From assembly GCA_017620015.1 (NCBI GenBank), contig JAFZRE010000032.1:62001-126000 (forward strand): a stretch of DNA of 64,000 nucleotides, written 5' to 3'. The notes under the pieces were generated by a model, which had not been told where the DNA came from, did not search any database, and saw only the letters and a list, made by a program, of their open reading frames with translations. A program made the position numbers and the translations under genes. Source of the stretch: Bacteroidales bacterium (GTDB lineage Bacteria; Bacteroidota; Bacteroidia; Bacteroidales; ML635J-15). Shown here one piece after another: positions 24,881 to 33,690 of this stretch. How positions within the stretch are numbered: the first letter of the stretch is position 1; every line of letters begins with the position of its first letter.

Positions 24881-26257
24881 ATGGAATTACCATTTGCAGA
24901 AGCGTGGAAAATTAAGATGGTTGAACCCATTAAGAAGTCCACAAGAGAACAGCGCGAAAAGTGGCTCGAAGAAGCACACAACAACATTTTCATGTTGAAG
25001 AGCGACTATGTTTATATCGACCTTTTGACTGACTCTGGTACAGGCGCTATGAGCGACCGTCAGTGGAGCGCAATGATGATGGGCGATGAAAGCTACGGCG
25101 GTGCTCGCAGTTTCTACCACATGAAAGATACTATAACCGAACTTACTGGCTTCGAATATGTTATCCCGACTCACCAAGGTCGTGCAGCAGAGAACGTTTT
25201 GTTCTCGTACTTGGTAAAGCCCGGTATGGTTGTTCCTGGTAATGCTCATTTCGATACTACTAAGGGTCACATCGAAAGCCGTAAGGCATTTGCTATCGAC
25301 GTTACAGTTCCCGAAGCTTACGACACTCAGCTCGAAGTTCCTTTCAAGGGTAATGTAAGCCTCGAAAAGTTGGAAAAGGTATTGCAGGAAAATAAGGGCA
25401 ACGTTCCTTTCTTCGTACTTACTGTTACTAACAATACAGTTGGCGGACAGCCAGTTAGCATGAAGAATATCCGCGAAACCTGCGAACTTTGCCACAGGTA
25501 CGGTGTTCCGGTAAACATCGACTCGGCTCGTTTCATCGAAAATGCTTACTTCATCAAGACTCGCGAAGAAGGTTATGCTGACAAGACTCTCCGTGAGATC
25601 GTTCGTGAAATGTTCGGATATGCAGACAGCATGACAATGTCGGCAAAGAAGGACGCTCTCGTAAATATGGGTGGTTTCATCGCTACTAGAAAGAAAGACT
25701 GGTACGAAGGTGCTAAGTTGTTCTGCATTCCTTTCGAAGGTTTCCTTACTTACGGTGGTATGAACGGCCGTGATATGGACGCTCTCGCAGTAGGTTTGAA
25801 GGAAAACATCGAGTTCGAAATGGTTGAAACTCGTATCAAGCAGGTTCACTACCTTGCAAAGAAACTTGACGAATACGGCATTCCTTATCAGCGTCCTGCT
25901 GGTGGTCACGCTATTTTCGTTGATGCCGACAAGGTGTTGACCAACATCCCGAAGGAAGAGTTCCCAGCACAGACATTGACTTGCGAACTTTACCTCGAAG
26001 CAGGTATCCGTGCTTGCGAAATCGGTTACGTTCTCGCTGACCGTGACCCGGTTACTCGCGAAAACCGTTTCGGTGGCAACGACTTCGTACGTCTCTGCAT
26101 CCCACGCCGTGTTTACACCAACAACCACATGGATGTAATTGCAGCTGCTTTGAAGAACGTTTACGACCGTCGCGACACTATCAAGCGTGGTCTTGAAATC
26201 ACTTGGGAAGCAGAATTGATGCGTCATTTCACTTGCCAGTTCAAGAGACTCAAGTAG
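24881..26257 (+). CDS. tnaA: Tryptophanase (tryptophan indole-lyase)
   Basis: Tryptophanase splits tryptophan into indole, pyruvate and ammonia in the cytoplasm using PLP. The 458-residue protein matches the beta-eliminating lyase family throughout: IDLLTDSGTGAMSDRQW, the THQGRAAE phosphate loop, DSARFIENAYFI, and the PLP lysine Lys257 in MSAKKDA. It is tryptophanase rather than tyrosine phenol-lyase because the substrate-site segment reads IRACEIG, where phenol-lyases have Arg instead of Ile (MERG). The ATG at 24881 gives the Bacteroides-type start MELPFAE. Codons look optimised for high expression. It ends at a strong terminator. The long leader suggests regulation by attenuation. Confidence 0.94.
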   Translation: MELPFAEAWKIKMVEPIKKSTREQREKWLEEAHNNIFMLKSDYVYIDLLTDSGTGAMSDRQWSAMMMGDESYGGARSFYHMKDTITELTGFEYVIPTHQGRAAENVLFSYLVKPGMVVPGNAHFDTTKGHIESRKAFAIDVTVPEAYDTQLEVPFKGNVSLEKLEKVLQENKGNVPFFVLTVTNNTVGGQPVSMKNIRETCELCHRYGVPVNIDSARFIENAYFIKTREEGYADKTLREIVREMFGYADSMTMSAKKDALVNMGGFIATRKKDWYEGAKLFCIPFEGFLTYGGMNGRDMDALAVGLKENIEFEMVETRIKQVHYLAKKLDEYGIPYQRPAGGHAIFVDADKVLTNIPKEEFPAQTLTCELYLEAGIRACEIGYVLADRDPVTRENRFGGNDFVRLCIPRRVYTNNHMDVIAAALKNVYDRRDTIKRGLEITWEAELMRHFTCQFKRLK

Positions 26258-26282
26258 ATTTACGAAGTACGATTTAAGATTG
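26257..26282 (+). repeat. 26-bp dispersed intergenic repeat, copy 2
   Basis: The stretch beginning GATTTACGAAGTACGATTT starts at the tnaA stop codon and matches 14073-14098 at 23 of 26 positions. Confidence 0.65.
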
Positions 26283-26289
26283 TAGATTG

Positions 26290-26320
26290 AATAGGTCGCA
26301 TTTCTGCGACCTATTTTTTT
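26290..26320 (+). terminator. tnaA terminator
   Basis: ATAGGTCGCA pairs perfectly over 10 bp with TGCGACCTAT around a TTTC loop, followed by seven Ts. Confidence 0.93.
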
Positions 26321-26324
26321 GCTC

Positions 26325-26789
26325 TTATTTCCTTAATAGCTCATAGTCGTTTTGCTTGAGCTTTTCGAATATGTTTTTTACAATGGGGCAGGTCTGCGTA
26401 TTCAATTCACAGATTTTCAGGATGCTCTTGATGTTCTTTGAGTCGGTGTGCGGATATTCGCGGCAGGCTTTTGTGCGAGAATTATAGAGCATACAATAAT
26501 TGTCGGGCATAAGGAAAGGGCAGGGCATAGTCTTGAAAACATAATCCCCGTCTTCGTCTATGCGAAGATATTGGCAGATAAAAGCCGATTCTTTCATTTT
26601 TAGGTGGGAAGCCATTCGTGCTATGTCGTTCTGAATGAAACGTGGCCCTAAACTTCGGCAACAATTTGCACATTGAAGACAATCAATCTTTTCCGACTCC
26701 TCGTCGTGCAGACGATGAAACAGTGTGTCCAACTTTTTGCTGTCCAGACGCTTAAGACGTTTCATCAGTTCTGTGTAATCGCTATCCAT
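26325..26789 (-). CDS. YkgJ-type cysteine-cluster protein
   Basis: This 154-residue protein has the YkgJ family cysteine cluster, CLQCANCC near residue 37, with further cysteines in MPCPFL, YCMLYNSRTKACREYP and the C-terminal part. The family is thought to bind zinc or an iron-sulfur cluster; its function is unproven. It is the last gene of a four-gene minus-strand unit and starts 5 bp after the nuclease/phosphatase stop. The product should be cytoplasmic, unlike the three exported proteins encoded upstream. Confidence 0.85.
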   Translation of the reverse strand: MDSDYTELMKRLKRLDSKKLDTLFHRLHDEESEKIDCLQCANCCRSLGPRFIQNDIARMASHLKMKESAFICQYLRIDEDGDYVFKTMPCPFLMPDNYCMLYNSRTKACREYPHTDSKNIKSILKICELNTQTCPIVKNIFEKLKQNDYELLRK

Positions 26790-26794
26790 GGTAT

Positions 26795-28066
26795 TTATTC
26801 GGCCTTAACCACCCTATGCGAAACCGATACGCCTTCCGATTTGATATTCACTATGTACAATCCGTTGGTCAAGTCGGATACGTCGTATTCAACGGCTTCA
26901 TCGTCAGTAACATATGCTCGGTATGAACGTAAAAGTACACCAAGTGGCGAATACAGGTCAACTGTGACATCGCGCGGCTTTTCCGTTCTGAGTCTAACGG
27001 TCAGTTTGTCTGCGATGGGGTTTGGTACTATCGACATGAAGTTTTGTTCTGTAGATTCTGATGCATAGCCAAATTCTCCAAAATCGAGTTCTGCAACAAC
27101 AGGCAGATGGTCGCTCATGTTGTACAATGCATCAATGACATTTGACGGCAAAGTGTTGTTCTGTGGAGAATTAATCGCTCCGTTGAACCTATTGCCGTCC
27201 TGTCCGACAGCCCAGTAAGAGTTCTGGTGATATGTTATGCCTTTTGTACCGTTTATTATGCTACCCGACATCAGTATGAAATCAAAACGGTCGTCCATGC
27301 CGCCTCCAGAAAAACAGTCGTTGTTGCCACTATGGGTCGATTGAGTGTGATATTCGCTGAAATTCCAGTTATTATTCCATTCGCCCATCTGGTTTACAGG
27401 GTCGTAGAACGCAATTGGCAGATACGAAGGGTTCACAAGGTTCTGGAATGCAGCTTCTGATGCCTTGTAGATATTGAAGTCGCCGCAGATAATGAAATTG
27501 TCGTTGTTGCCTTGTGCAACCAGATAGTTCATAAACTGTTGGATTTCTGTTCCACGTTGTGCTGCCGACGACGATTCGCTTCCTGCTTTAAGGTGGGCAA
27601 TGGCAACTTTTAGGGTATCTCCCGAGGTCAAATGCCTCAGTTTGTAGATATTTATCTCGCGGATGTCGGTATCGACTTTTGTCTGGGCAACAAGTTTTAG
27701 TTTTGTTTTGTCATAAAACAGGGCATTGTTAAGGTATTCGCTTCCCGATGCCGCAGCCGATGCCCAGCGATTAACACCATTTATATTCAGCGAATTGCCA
27801 AGTATATACGAAATTGAATATGCTAAGGATGGATTTCTTCCGCCAACCTCGCAGCAGCAAAGTATGTCGGGTTGTTGGTTGGCGACAATAGTTGCCAGAT
27901 AGCCAGCCTTGGCCTGATGAGGATTGTTTGTCGTTGTGCAATAGTCGGGGTAATTGTTGAAATTCAACAAGTTGTAACTCATTACCTTTATCCGACCTTG
28001 AGAAAAGATGGATGTGGTAAATGCTATGAATACAAATAGCAATATCCAAAACTTATTGCACATCAT
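26795..28066 (-). CDS. Secreted endonuclease/exonuclease/phosphatase-family protein with T9SS type A domain
   Basis: This 423-residue protein has a signal peptide ending at IFSQ (about residue 23). The EEP domain (about 25-335) shows VMSYNLLNFNN at its start, CCCEVGG where the catalytic Glu lies, AIAHLKAG, ICGDFNIY and the C-terminal SDHLPVVAEL with the catalytic Asp-His. A type A sorting domain with VPNPIADKL occupies the last 75 residues. It should act outside the cell as a phosphodiesterase, possibly a nuclease. The protein starts with two Met codons. It follows the M16 peptidase by 5 bp. Confidence 0.92.
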   Translation of the reverse strand: MMCNKFWILLFVFIAFTTSIFSQGRIKVMSYNLLNFNNYPDYCTTTNNPHQAKAGYLATIVANQQPDILCCCEVGGRNPSLAYSISYILGNSLNINGVNRWASAAASGSEYLNNALFYDKTKLKLVAQTKVDTDIREINIYKLRHLTSGDTLKVAIAHLKAGSESSSAAQRGTEIQQFMNYLVAQGNNDNFIICGDFNIYKASEAAFQNLVNPSYLPIAFYDPVNQMGEWNNNWNFSEYHTQSTHSGNNDCFSGGGMDDRFDFILMSGSIINGTKGITYHQNSYWAVGQDGNRFNGAINSPQNNTLPSNVIDALYNMSDHLPVVAELDFGEFGYASESTEQNFMSIVPNPIADKLTVRLRTEKPRDVTVDLYSPLGVLLRSYRAYVTDDEAVEYDVSDLTNGLYIVNIKSEGVSVSHRVVKAE

Positions 28067-28071
28067 TCAAA

Positions 28072-30951
28072 TTAGTTTAATATATTTTTCTGTTTAACTT
28101 CAACAATCTTGCCATATTTTGCGAGTTCCTTCATGTCGATTTTTTTCTTGTTTCCGACAATGGTTATCAGCATAGGGCGACCTTTGATATTCTGTTTGTA
28201 GAAATTAACTATATTGTCGAAATCCACGTCTTTGTATATGTCGTATAGTTTTGCGCGTGGGTCTTCTTTGTATCCAAAAAGTCTCCAGCTTTCAATGGTT
28301 TCGGTAACATCGCGCTTTGCTGGGGATGAAGTCAGCAACGACTGTAGTAAGTAGTCCTTTACGCCTTGCATACGCTGTTTCTTCATTGGCATGTCGTTGA
28401 TAAGACCAGTCATTACCGAAATAGCCTCGATTGTCTTGTCGCTCTGTGTACCTACGAATGCTATGAATTTTGATTTTTCTTTCTTGGTAAGACCACTCCT
28501 GCTAACTGCGTATGCCGAGTATGCCATAGAGCGGAATTCTCTGATTTCCTGGAACACAAGCGAAGACATTCCAGTGCCGAAATACTGGTTGAAAGCATTT
28601 TGGCTTGCCATCTGCTTTTCGTCAAGCACTTCGCCTTGAACATAGAAGTAAATCTTGCTTTGCAATGCCTTTGAGTCGTTTAGGAAAAGTATGGTGTTTT
28701 CTGTATATTCCTTTGTCGGAAGAATTTTTGGAAATTCATCGTTGGTATCTACCGAATTGAAATCCATAGTTTTCATCATTGTGATAACATCGTCAACGTT
28801 AAGGTTTCCTGAATAATGTATAGTGAACGGATGCTGCTTTAGATTTGAAAGAGCAGCCATCATATCGTCTGAAGTAATCTTTGATACTTCCTTGGAACTC
28901 GTGCGGCGCAGGTATTTTGAATTTTCACCATAAATACCGTATTGCAGTAGGGCGGACGCTATTTCGTCTGTTGATTCTCGTTCCATCTTGCGGTTCATGG
29001 CATCTTCTTCGGTAATGCGTTCTAACTTTGAATCATCTGCCTTGGCATCTGAAAGTAGGCTAAGTACCAGACTTACCGACTCCTTGAAATACTTGTTGAA
29101 ACCATCAATAGAAATCGTAAAGTAGTTTTCACCAGCAGATACCGAATACGATGCTGCATATTTCTGAAGTTCCTTGTTCAGTTCGTCGTTAGTGTATTTT
29201 GACGTGCCTATGTATTGTAGGTATGATGCCAATTGTTCGTATTTCGGATTATTTTTAAGTCCAGTCTTGAACTTGATTTCCATATTGAAGATGTCGTTCT
29301 GGTCAAATTTTGAATAATATAGGTCAATGCCTTTGGCAATTCCGTGATATTCATAGTCTTTGCCTTCCTTTATAAATTCCGGCGACATCGATTTTACAGG
29401 CATTTTCTCAAATTTCTTTGCATATTCCGAAGACACTTCTGCATTTTCGGGTACAACTGGGTCAAAACCTGGCTTGTCAAGTTTGTCTTTTTTAGGAAAT
29501 CCCATCTTTGAGTGATATGAAAGGTAGTTTTCGTTAAAATATTTTTCTGCAACCTTCTTTATGTCGTCGGGGGTTATGCTTTCGATAATCTTCGGATATT
29601 TAAGGATTTCATCCCAGCTTTTGCCAGAAATGAAGCATTCTCCCATTCTGTATGCACGCATTTCGGGGTCTTCCATTTCCGATTCGAAATCCTTTATCAT
29701 TTCGAGCTTTATCGATTCGAGCCATTCTTTGTCAACTTCTTCGGTACGCAGACGGTTTATTTCGTTTACAACCAAAGCTTCTGCGTCTTCGAACTTTTGT
29801 CCGAGAATTTTCGGGACATATAATATCATCATTCCTCCATGGTCGAGACGTTCGTTGTTGAGAGCCATTGCTGCCAGCAATTTTCTGTCGTTCATGAGTT
29901 TGTCCAGATAACCAGTCGATGATGAATTGTTCAGCAATTTCTCGCATACTGAAATCACATACGAATCATAATCATTCATTGTAACTGTACGATAGCCCAG
30001 CACACCCATCTTAACTGGAGTTAAGTTAACTTCAACGGATTCGACTCCGTTGAATGGTTTTTCCTCGTACTTCGGATACTGCGGAACTTCACCTTTTTTC
30101 CATACGCCGAAATACTTTTCAATCAAAGGCTTAACATTCGAAACTTTGAAGTTTCCTGTCATGATGAGAGCCATATTGTTGGCGACATAGTATGTGTCGT
30201 ACATTTTCTGCATTGTTGTCAGCGACGGATTCTTTATGTGGTCGGCCTTGCCGATAACGGTTTGTGTACCATAGGGATGGTTCTTGTAGAAATTTGCAAG
30301 GAACGACTCCATAAGGTTTGATGTGAACTCGTCGGCATACATGTTCTTTTCCTCGAATACTGTTTCCAATTCCGACTGGAACAACCTGAAAACAGGGTGT
30401 TTGAAGCGGTGTGAGTACAATTCCATCCATTTTTCCATCTGTCCTACGGGGAAGGCATTGAAATAAGCCACAACCTCGTCTGATGTAAAGGCATTTACCA
30501 TTGTTGCACCCATTCCGTCGAGAAGTTTGTCCAGCTCATTTGGAATAGCATACTTGCCTGCGTTCAACGAAAGTGCATTTATTTCCTTCTGGATTTCCTT
30601 GCGACGAGCATCATCGGTTGTTTGCGCAAGTTCGTCGTACTTCATTACGATGCTGTCGAGATAAACCTTTTCTGCCTTGTAGTCGATGGTTCCAATCTCA
30701 TCGGTACCCTTAAACATCATGTGTTCAAGGTAATGGGATGTGCCAGTATGGTCGGCTGGGTCGTATTTGCCACCTGTCTTTATGGCGATAGCACCAAGGA
30801 CAACCGAAGCATTTGGGTCTTCGTTTAGATAAACGCTCAATCCGTTGTCTAATTCGTAATGTATAACCTCAAGGCTTTTGTTCTTTTGTGAAAATGCGAT
30901 CAAACTGCATGAAATCGCAACGAGTAAAAAAACTAATTTATTCATTTTCAA
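28072..30951 (-). CDS. M16 family zinc metallopeptidase (insulinase/pitrilysin-like), exported
   Basis: This 959-residue protein has a signal peptide ending near AFSQ (about residue 22), two N-terminal M16 half-domains and two C-terminal inactive ones. The inverted zinc motif HYLEH (His73, Glu76, His77) is present, with the downstream Glu in ELETVFEEKN. It should degrade peptides in the periplasm. A second ATG lies two codons in. It is separated from the PPIase lipoprotein gene by 1 bp and from the next gene by 5 bp, indicating a single transcript. Confidence 0.94.
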   Translation of the reverse strand: MKMNKLVFLLVAISCSLIAFSQKNKSLEVIHYELDNGLSVYLNEDPNASVVLGAIAIKTGGKYDPADHTGTSHYLEHMMFKGTDEIGTIDYKAEKVYLDSIVMKYDELAQTTDDARRKEIQKEINALSLNAGKYAIPNELDKLLDGMGATMVNAFTSDEVVAYFNAFPVGQMEKWMELYSHRFKHPVFRLFQSELETVFEEKNMYADEFTSNLMESFLANFYKNHPYGTQTVIGKADHIKNPSLTTMQKMYDTYYVANNMALIMTGNFKVSNVKPLIEKYFGVWKKGEVPQYPKYEEKPFNGVESVEVNLTPVKMGVLGYRTVTMNDYDSYVISVCEKLLNNSSSTGYLDKLMNDRKLLAAMALNNERLDHGGMMILYVPKILGQKFEDAEALVVNEINRLRTEEVDKEWLESIKLEMIKDFESEMEDPEMRAYRMGECFISGKSWDEILKYPKIIESITPDDIKKVAEKYFNENYLSYHSKMGFPKKDKLDKPGFDPVVPENAEVSSEYAKKFEKMPVKSMSPEFIKEGKDYEYHGIAKGIDLYYSKFDQNDIFNMEIKFKTGLKNNPKYEQLASYLQYIGTSKYTNDELNKELQKYAASYSVSAGENYFTISIDGFNKYFKESVSLVLSLLSDAKADDSKLERITEEDAMNRKMERESTDEIASALLQYGIYGENSKYLRRTSSKEVSKITSDDMMAALSNLKQHPFTIHYSGNLNVDDVITMMKTMDFNSVDTNDEFPKILPTKEYTENTILFLNDSKALQSKIYFYVQGEVLDEKQMASQNAFNQYFGTGMSSLVFQEIREFRSMAYSAYAVSRSGLTKKEKSKFIAFVGTQSDKTIEAISVMTGLINDMPMKKQRMQGVKDYLLQSLLTSSPAKRDVTETIESWRLFGYKEDPRAKLYDIYKDVDFDNIVNFYKQNIKGRPMLITIVGNKKKIDMKELAKYGKIVEVKQKNILN

Positions 30952-30952
30952 T

Positions 30953-31834
30953 TTATTTATATTTCTTCTTAAAATCCTTTTTCTTCAATACGGCGGTTGA
31001 ATTTATTGACACATCCTTTATTGGATGGCGGTCAAGATCTGTTTCAATCTTTGAAAATTTGTCGAGTATGTCCATTCCGACGACGATTTCCCCAAAAACG
31101 GTATAAACGCCTTCAAACATAGGAACTCCGCCATTTTCAAGGTACTTGTCATTGTTTTTTCCCGAAATGGAAAATAGTTCCACGCCATCCTTTTCAATCT
31201 GTGGCTTGACAATTTTCATAATTCTTGCATATACCTCGTTGTACTGCTTCATCGTTTTCATGTCATGAAGCGCATCAAGGCTGTCTTTATACACTTTGTT
31301 TTCGGGATGCGACAGGAATTCGTCTATATATAATTTATAGGTGTCGCGGTTCTTGAGAGCAACAGATGCCTTTATCTCATGAATATTCAAATTCTTGCCA
31401 CCGTCAATAACGAAAAATAGGTTTGCATCTGATTTTTTGTCAGGATTTTGAGATCCTTCCAATCTTTTCATAGCAATTGTTCCACGTTTAGGGATAATTT
31501 TCCCATTAAATTCGGATGGTAGGGTAGTCTCGTTTATGTAGTCGGTTTGCAATACGCTGTTCTCGTCGTATTCTTGGTGCAGTCCAAACGAATAGTCGCT
31601 TTTGTGCACGGCCTTGTACATAGGCGTTTCATCGTAGAAATGAGACGAACATTTTTCCATAAAGTTGTCGCGGTGCTTTGGGGTCCCTTCGTATAAACCA
31701 ATTACGAAGCAACCTTCCGAAGTTTCTATTTCAGCGTAATTCTTTATTTTCAACGGATTGTGCATAGTGCTACAAGACATCAAAAGTCCTGTGCAGCATA
31801 GGCCTAAAAAAAGTATCCGCAATATTTTTTTCAC
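30953..31834 (-). CDS. Cyclophilin-type peptidyl-prolyl isomerase lipoprotein
   Basis: This 293-residue protein has a lipoprotein signal with lipobox LLMSC (Cys21). A cyclophilin fold follows, with AEIETSEGCFVIGLYEG, IPKRGTIAMKRLEG, ANLFFVID and the C-terminal YTVFGEIVVGMDILDKFS. A long insertion (about 150-215, Lys/Asp-rich helices) separates the core strands, which is common in Bacteroidetes PPIases. It should assist folding of exported proteins from the periplasmic face of a membrane. The start is GTG at 31834, since no ATG precedes the signal. It heads the four-gene operon that reads leftwards. Confidence 0.9.
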   Translation of the reverse strand: MKKILRILFLGLCCTGLLMSCSTMHNPLKIKNYAEIETSEGCFVIGLYEGTPKHRDNFMEKCSSHFYDETPMYKAVHKSDYSFGLHQEYDENSVLQTDYINETTLPSEFNGKIIPKRGTIAMKRLEGSQNPDKKSDANLFFVIDGGKNLNIHEIKASVALKNRDTYKLYIDEFLSHPENKVYKDSLDALHDMKTMKQYNEVYARIMKIVKPQIEKDGVELFSISGKNNDKYLENGGVPMFEGVYTVFGEIVVGMDILDKFSKIETDLDRHPIKDVSINSTAVLKKKDFKKKYK

Positions 31835-31899
31835 AAATAATAATTTATATTGTTTTTTTTATTAATATTGTGGGCGTAAAATTAGAAAAAAAATTACGA

Positions 31900-32319
31900 A
31901 TGAATATGAAAAAAAATGTTGTAATATTTTTGGTATTAGCATTGGCTATCGGTGGTATGGTTTTGTCGAACGGATGCCGTAAACCGGTTCCGCCAAAGGC
32001 AATCGTAAGAATTGTTGATACAAACAAGCAACCTGTTGAAGGCGCGATGGTTATAGTCAAGGCAAACAATTCAGACAGTGCTCATACAATGGTATATTTC
32101 AAGGATGAAACCAAGTCGGTGGCCGACACTCAGTACACAAAAGCCGACGGCGTTTTGGAATATGAATTCAAGTACGAGTCAATACTGAAGGTCGAAGCAA
32201 CAAAGGGTGCCGATAGGCAAAATCCATTTGTCAGAAGAGGAATGGGTGTTCTTGTTCTTGAAAACAACAAGACTGCCGATGTGACTATTGAAATCAACGA
32301 ACAAACCGTATTTAATTAG
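31900..32319 (+). CDS. Lipoprotein with Ig/carboxypeptidase-regulatory-like domain
   Basis: This 139-residue protein has a lipoprotein signal with Cys25 in LSNGC. The rest is a compact beta domain with VRIVDTNKQPVEGAMVIV, a typical regulatory-like Ig strand pattern (as in CarboxypepD_reg). No catalytic residues are seen. The ATG at 31900 is preferred over a GTG at 31870, which overlaps a -7-like box (TAATATTG, 31863-31870). It precedes a T9SS cargo gene by 9 bp and probably shares its transcript. Confidence 0.75.
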   Translation: MNMKKNVVIFLVLALAIGGMVLSNGCRKPVPPKAIVRIVDTNKQPVEGAMVIVKANNSDSAHTMVYFKDETKSVADTQYTKADGVLEYEFKYESILKVEATKGADRQNPFVRRGMGVLVLENNKTADVTIEINEQTVFN

Positions 32320-32328
32320 GATTAAGCA

Positions 32329-33552
32329 ATGAAAAGACTTTTATCGGCATTTGTCCTTGTGACAATATGCGCAACTGCATTTGCTCAAGTATCAGTTACT
32401 TCCGCAAACTATTATCGGATTGGTAATACAGTAAGAGATATATACGTTGTCGCTAATGACCTAACAGATTCTGTAGCAACAACAAGTATTGTCAACAATC
32501 CGTTTGTGCTCGATAATTCACTTCGCTCCCTTTTCGAAGCTTATAATATGATTGATACTGCTTTCTATGATGAGCCAAGAACCGAAGGTGAATTTACAAA
32601 TGCGTCTTTCTCGTATGCCGATGAAAATGGTATGCGCATGCATATAACAGTTACGGATGAAAAGGCATTTTGCCTTGGCATAAGCGGTGCATTGGCGCAA
32701 ATGGGACTCAACGATGATATGGAACTCAAGTTCGAAGAACCTATGGACGTAATAGAGTTCCCTGCTGTACTTAACTCGGCAAAAAGTAGCACAGCGCACG
32801 GTTCATATCTTAAGCATATACGCGAAATGCAAAGCGCATTTAACTCTATGGATGGCGGCGCTATGGTATATGAATTTGTTACTGCGGAATACGATTCTAT
32901 ATTAATAGATATGCAGGTGACCTATAATTCAACATTTGATGAGGCTGGAACACTTACTCTTTCGGGTGATTTTATGCAGCAGGGTGAGTATGAGTATCTT
33001 CGTGAAAATAGACAATATGCATACGTTACCAATATGTATCTGCACAGAATAGATGGTGAGTTTCTGAACATTAACGAATGTACTTTGACGAATCCTTTTT
33101 TTGCTGCGTATTTTGGAACCGCCACAATAAACCTTGGCGAAGCAATGAATGCACTGATGGGTATGCACTTCCCGATATCGTCAACAACAACAACATTGAA
33201 CTACTGGACAGCCAACGACAACTATCCTATACTTGAAATGTCAACCAATGCAAATGCAACTGGTGTTAAGAAACTTGCTGTAAGATATGGAGAAAACGGA
33301 GTTTGTGTCGAAAATCAGAAAATATCAGCAAATATCTATCCGAATCCAACGTCCGATTTTCTAAACATTGAAATGGAAGAGATGGGAGAGGCAACAATCC
33401 GCATTTATTCTGTAAATGGTTCTCTTGTAAAGGAAGATGTTCTGAACGGTTCGCACAACAGTATTAATGTTAATACATTCAGCAATGGAAATTATTTTTA
33501 CACGATTTCGTGTGGAGATAAAGAAATAAGTGGTAAATTTGCAAAGAATTAA
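32329..33552 (+). CDS. Secreted hypothetical protein with T9SS type A sorting domain
   Basis: This 407-residue protein has a signal peptide ending at AFAQ (about residue 20). The body (about 21-325) is beta-rich, with no recognised family. A C-terminal type A sorting domain begins at NIYPNPTSDFLNIE (about 335) and ends with GNYFYTISCGDKEISGKFAKN. It should be carried to the surface through the type IX system. No terminator is seen between it and tRNA-Ala, which begins 9 bp past the stop. Confidence 0.85.
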   Translation: MKRLLSAFVLVTICATAFAQVSVTSANYYRIGNTVRDIYVVANDLTDSVATTSIVNNPFVLDNSLRSLFEAYNMIDTAFYDEPRTEGEFTNASFSYADENGMRMHITVTDEKAFCLGISGALAQMGLNDDMELKFEEPMDVIEFPAVLNSAKSSTAHGSYLKHIREMQSAFNSMDGGAMVYEFVTAEYDSILIDMQVTYNSTFDEAGTLTLSGDFMQQGEYEYLRENRQYAYVTNMYLHRIDGEFLNINECTLTNPFFAAYFGTATINLGEAMNALMGMHFPISSTTTTLNYWTANDNYPILEMSTNANATGVKKLAVRYGENGVCVENQKISANIYPNPTSDFLNIEMEEMGEATIRIYSVNGSLVKEDVLNGSHNSINVNTFSNGNYFYTISCGDKEISGKFAKN

Positions 33553-33561
33553 TAACGGCTT

Positions 33562-33638
33562 GGGGTATTAGCTCAGTTGGCTAGAGTGCATGGCTGGCAG
33601 CCATGAGGTCATCGGTTCGACCCCGATATACTCCACCA
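33562..33638 (+). tRNA. tRNA-Ala (anticodon GGC)
   Basis: The 77-nt sequence folds as a full cloverleaf: acceptor GGGGTAT/ATACTCC, D stem, anticodon stem CATGG/CCATG with loop CTGGCAG, and T stem ATCGG/CCGAT. The anticodon is GGC (33596-33598). The G3-U70 pair, the alanine identity element, is present. CCA is encoded (33636-33638). Confidence 0.97.
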
Positions 33639-33643
33639 GAAGG

Positions 33644-33668
33644 AAGCGGCTGATTAGCCGCTTTTTTC
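33644..33668 (+). terminator. tRNA-Ala terminator
   Basis: AAGCGGCT-GATT-AGCCGCTT followed by Ts forms an 8-bp stem, 6 bases after the tRNA CCA end. Confidence 0.92.
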
Positions 33669-33690
33669 GTAAAGATGAAAATATTTTACA

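Noticed and set aside
24887..26227. Open frame of 446 codons on the minus strand of tnaA
   Set aside because: It is a shadow of a highly codon-biased gene: no family motif, no promoter, and the plus-strand protein is a complete tryptophanase.
24881..26257. Tyrosine phenol-lyase instead of tryptophanase
   Set aside because: The substrate loop reads CEIG rather than the phenol-lyase MERG, so the Arg contact is lacking.
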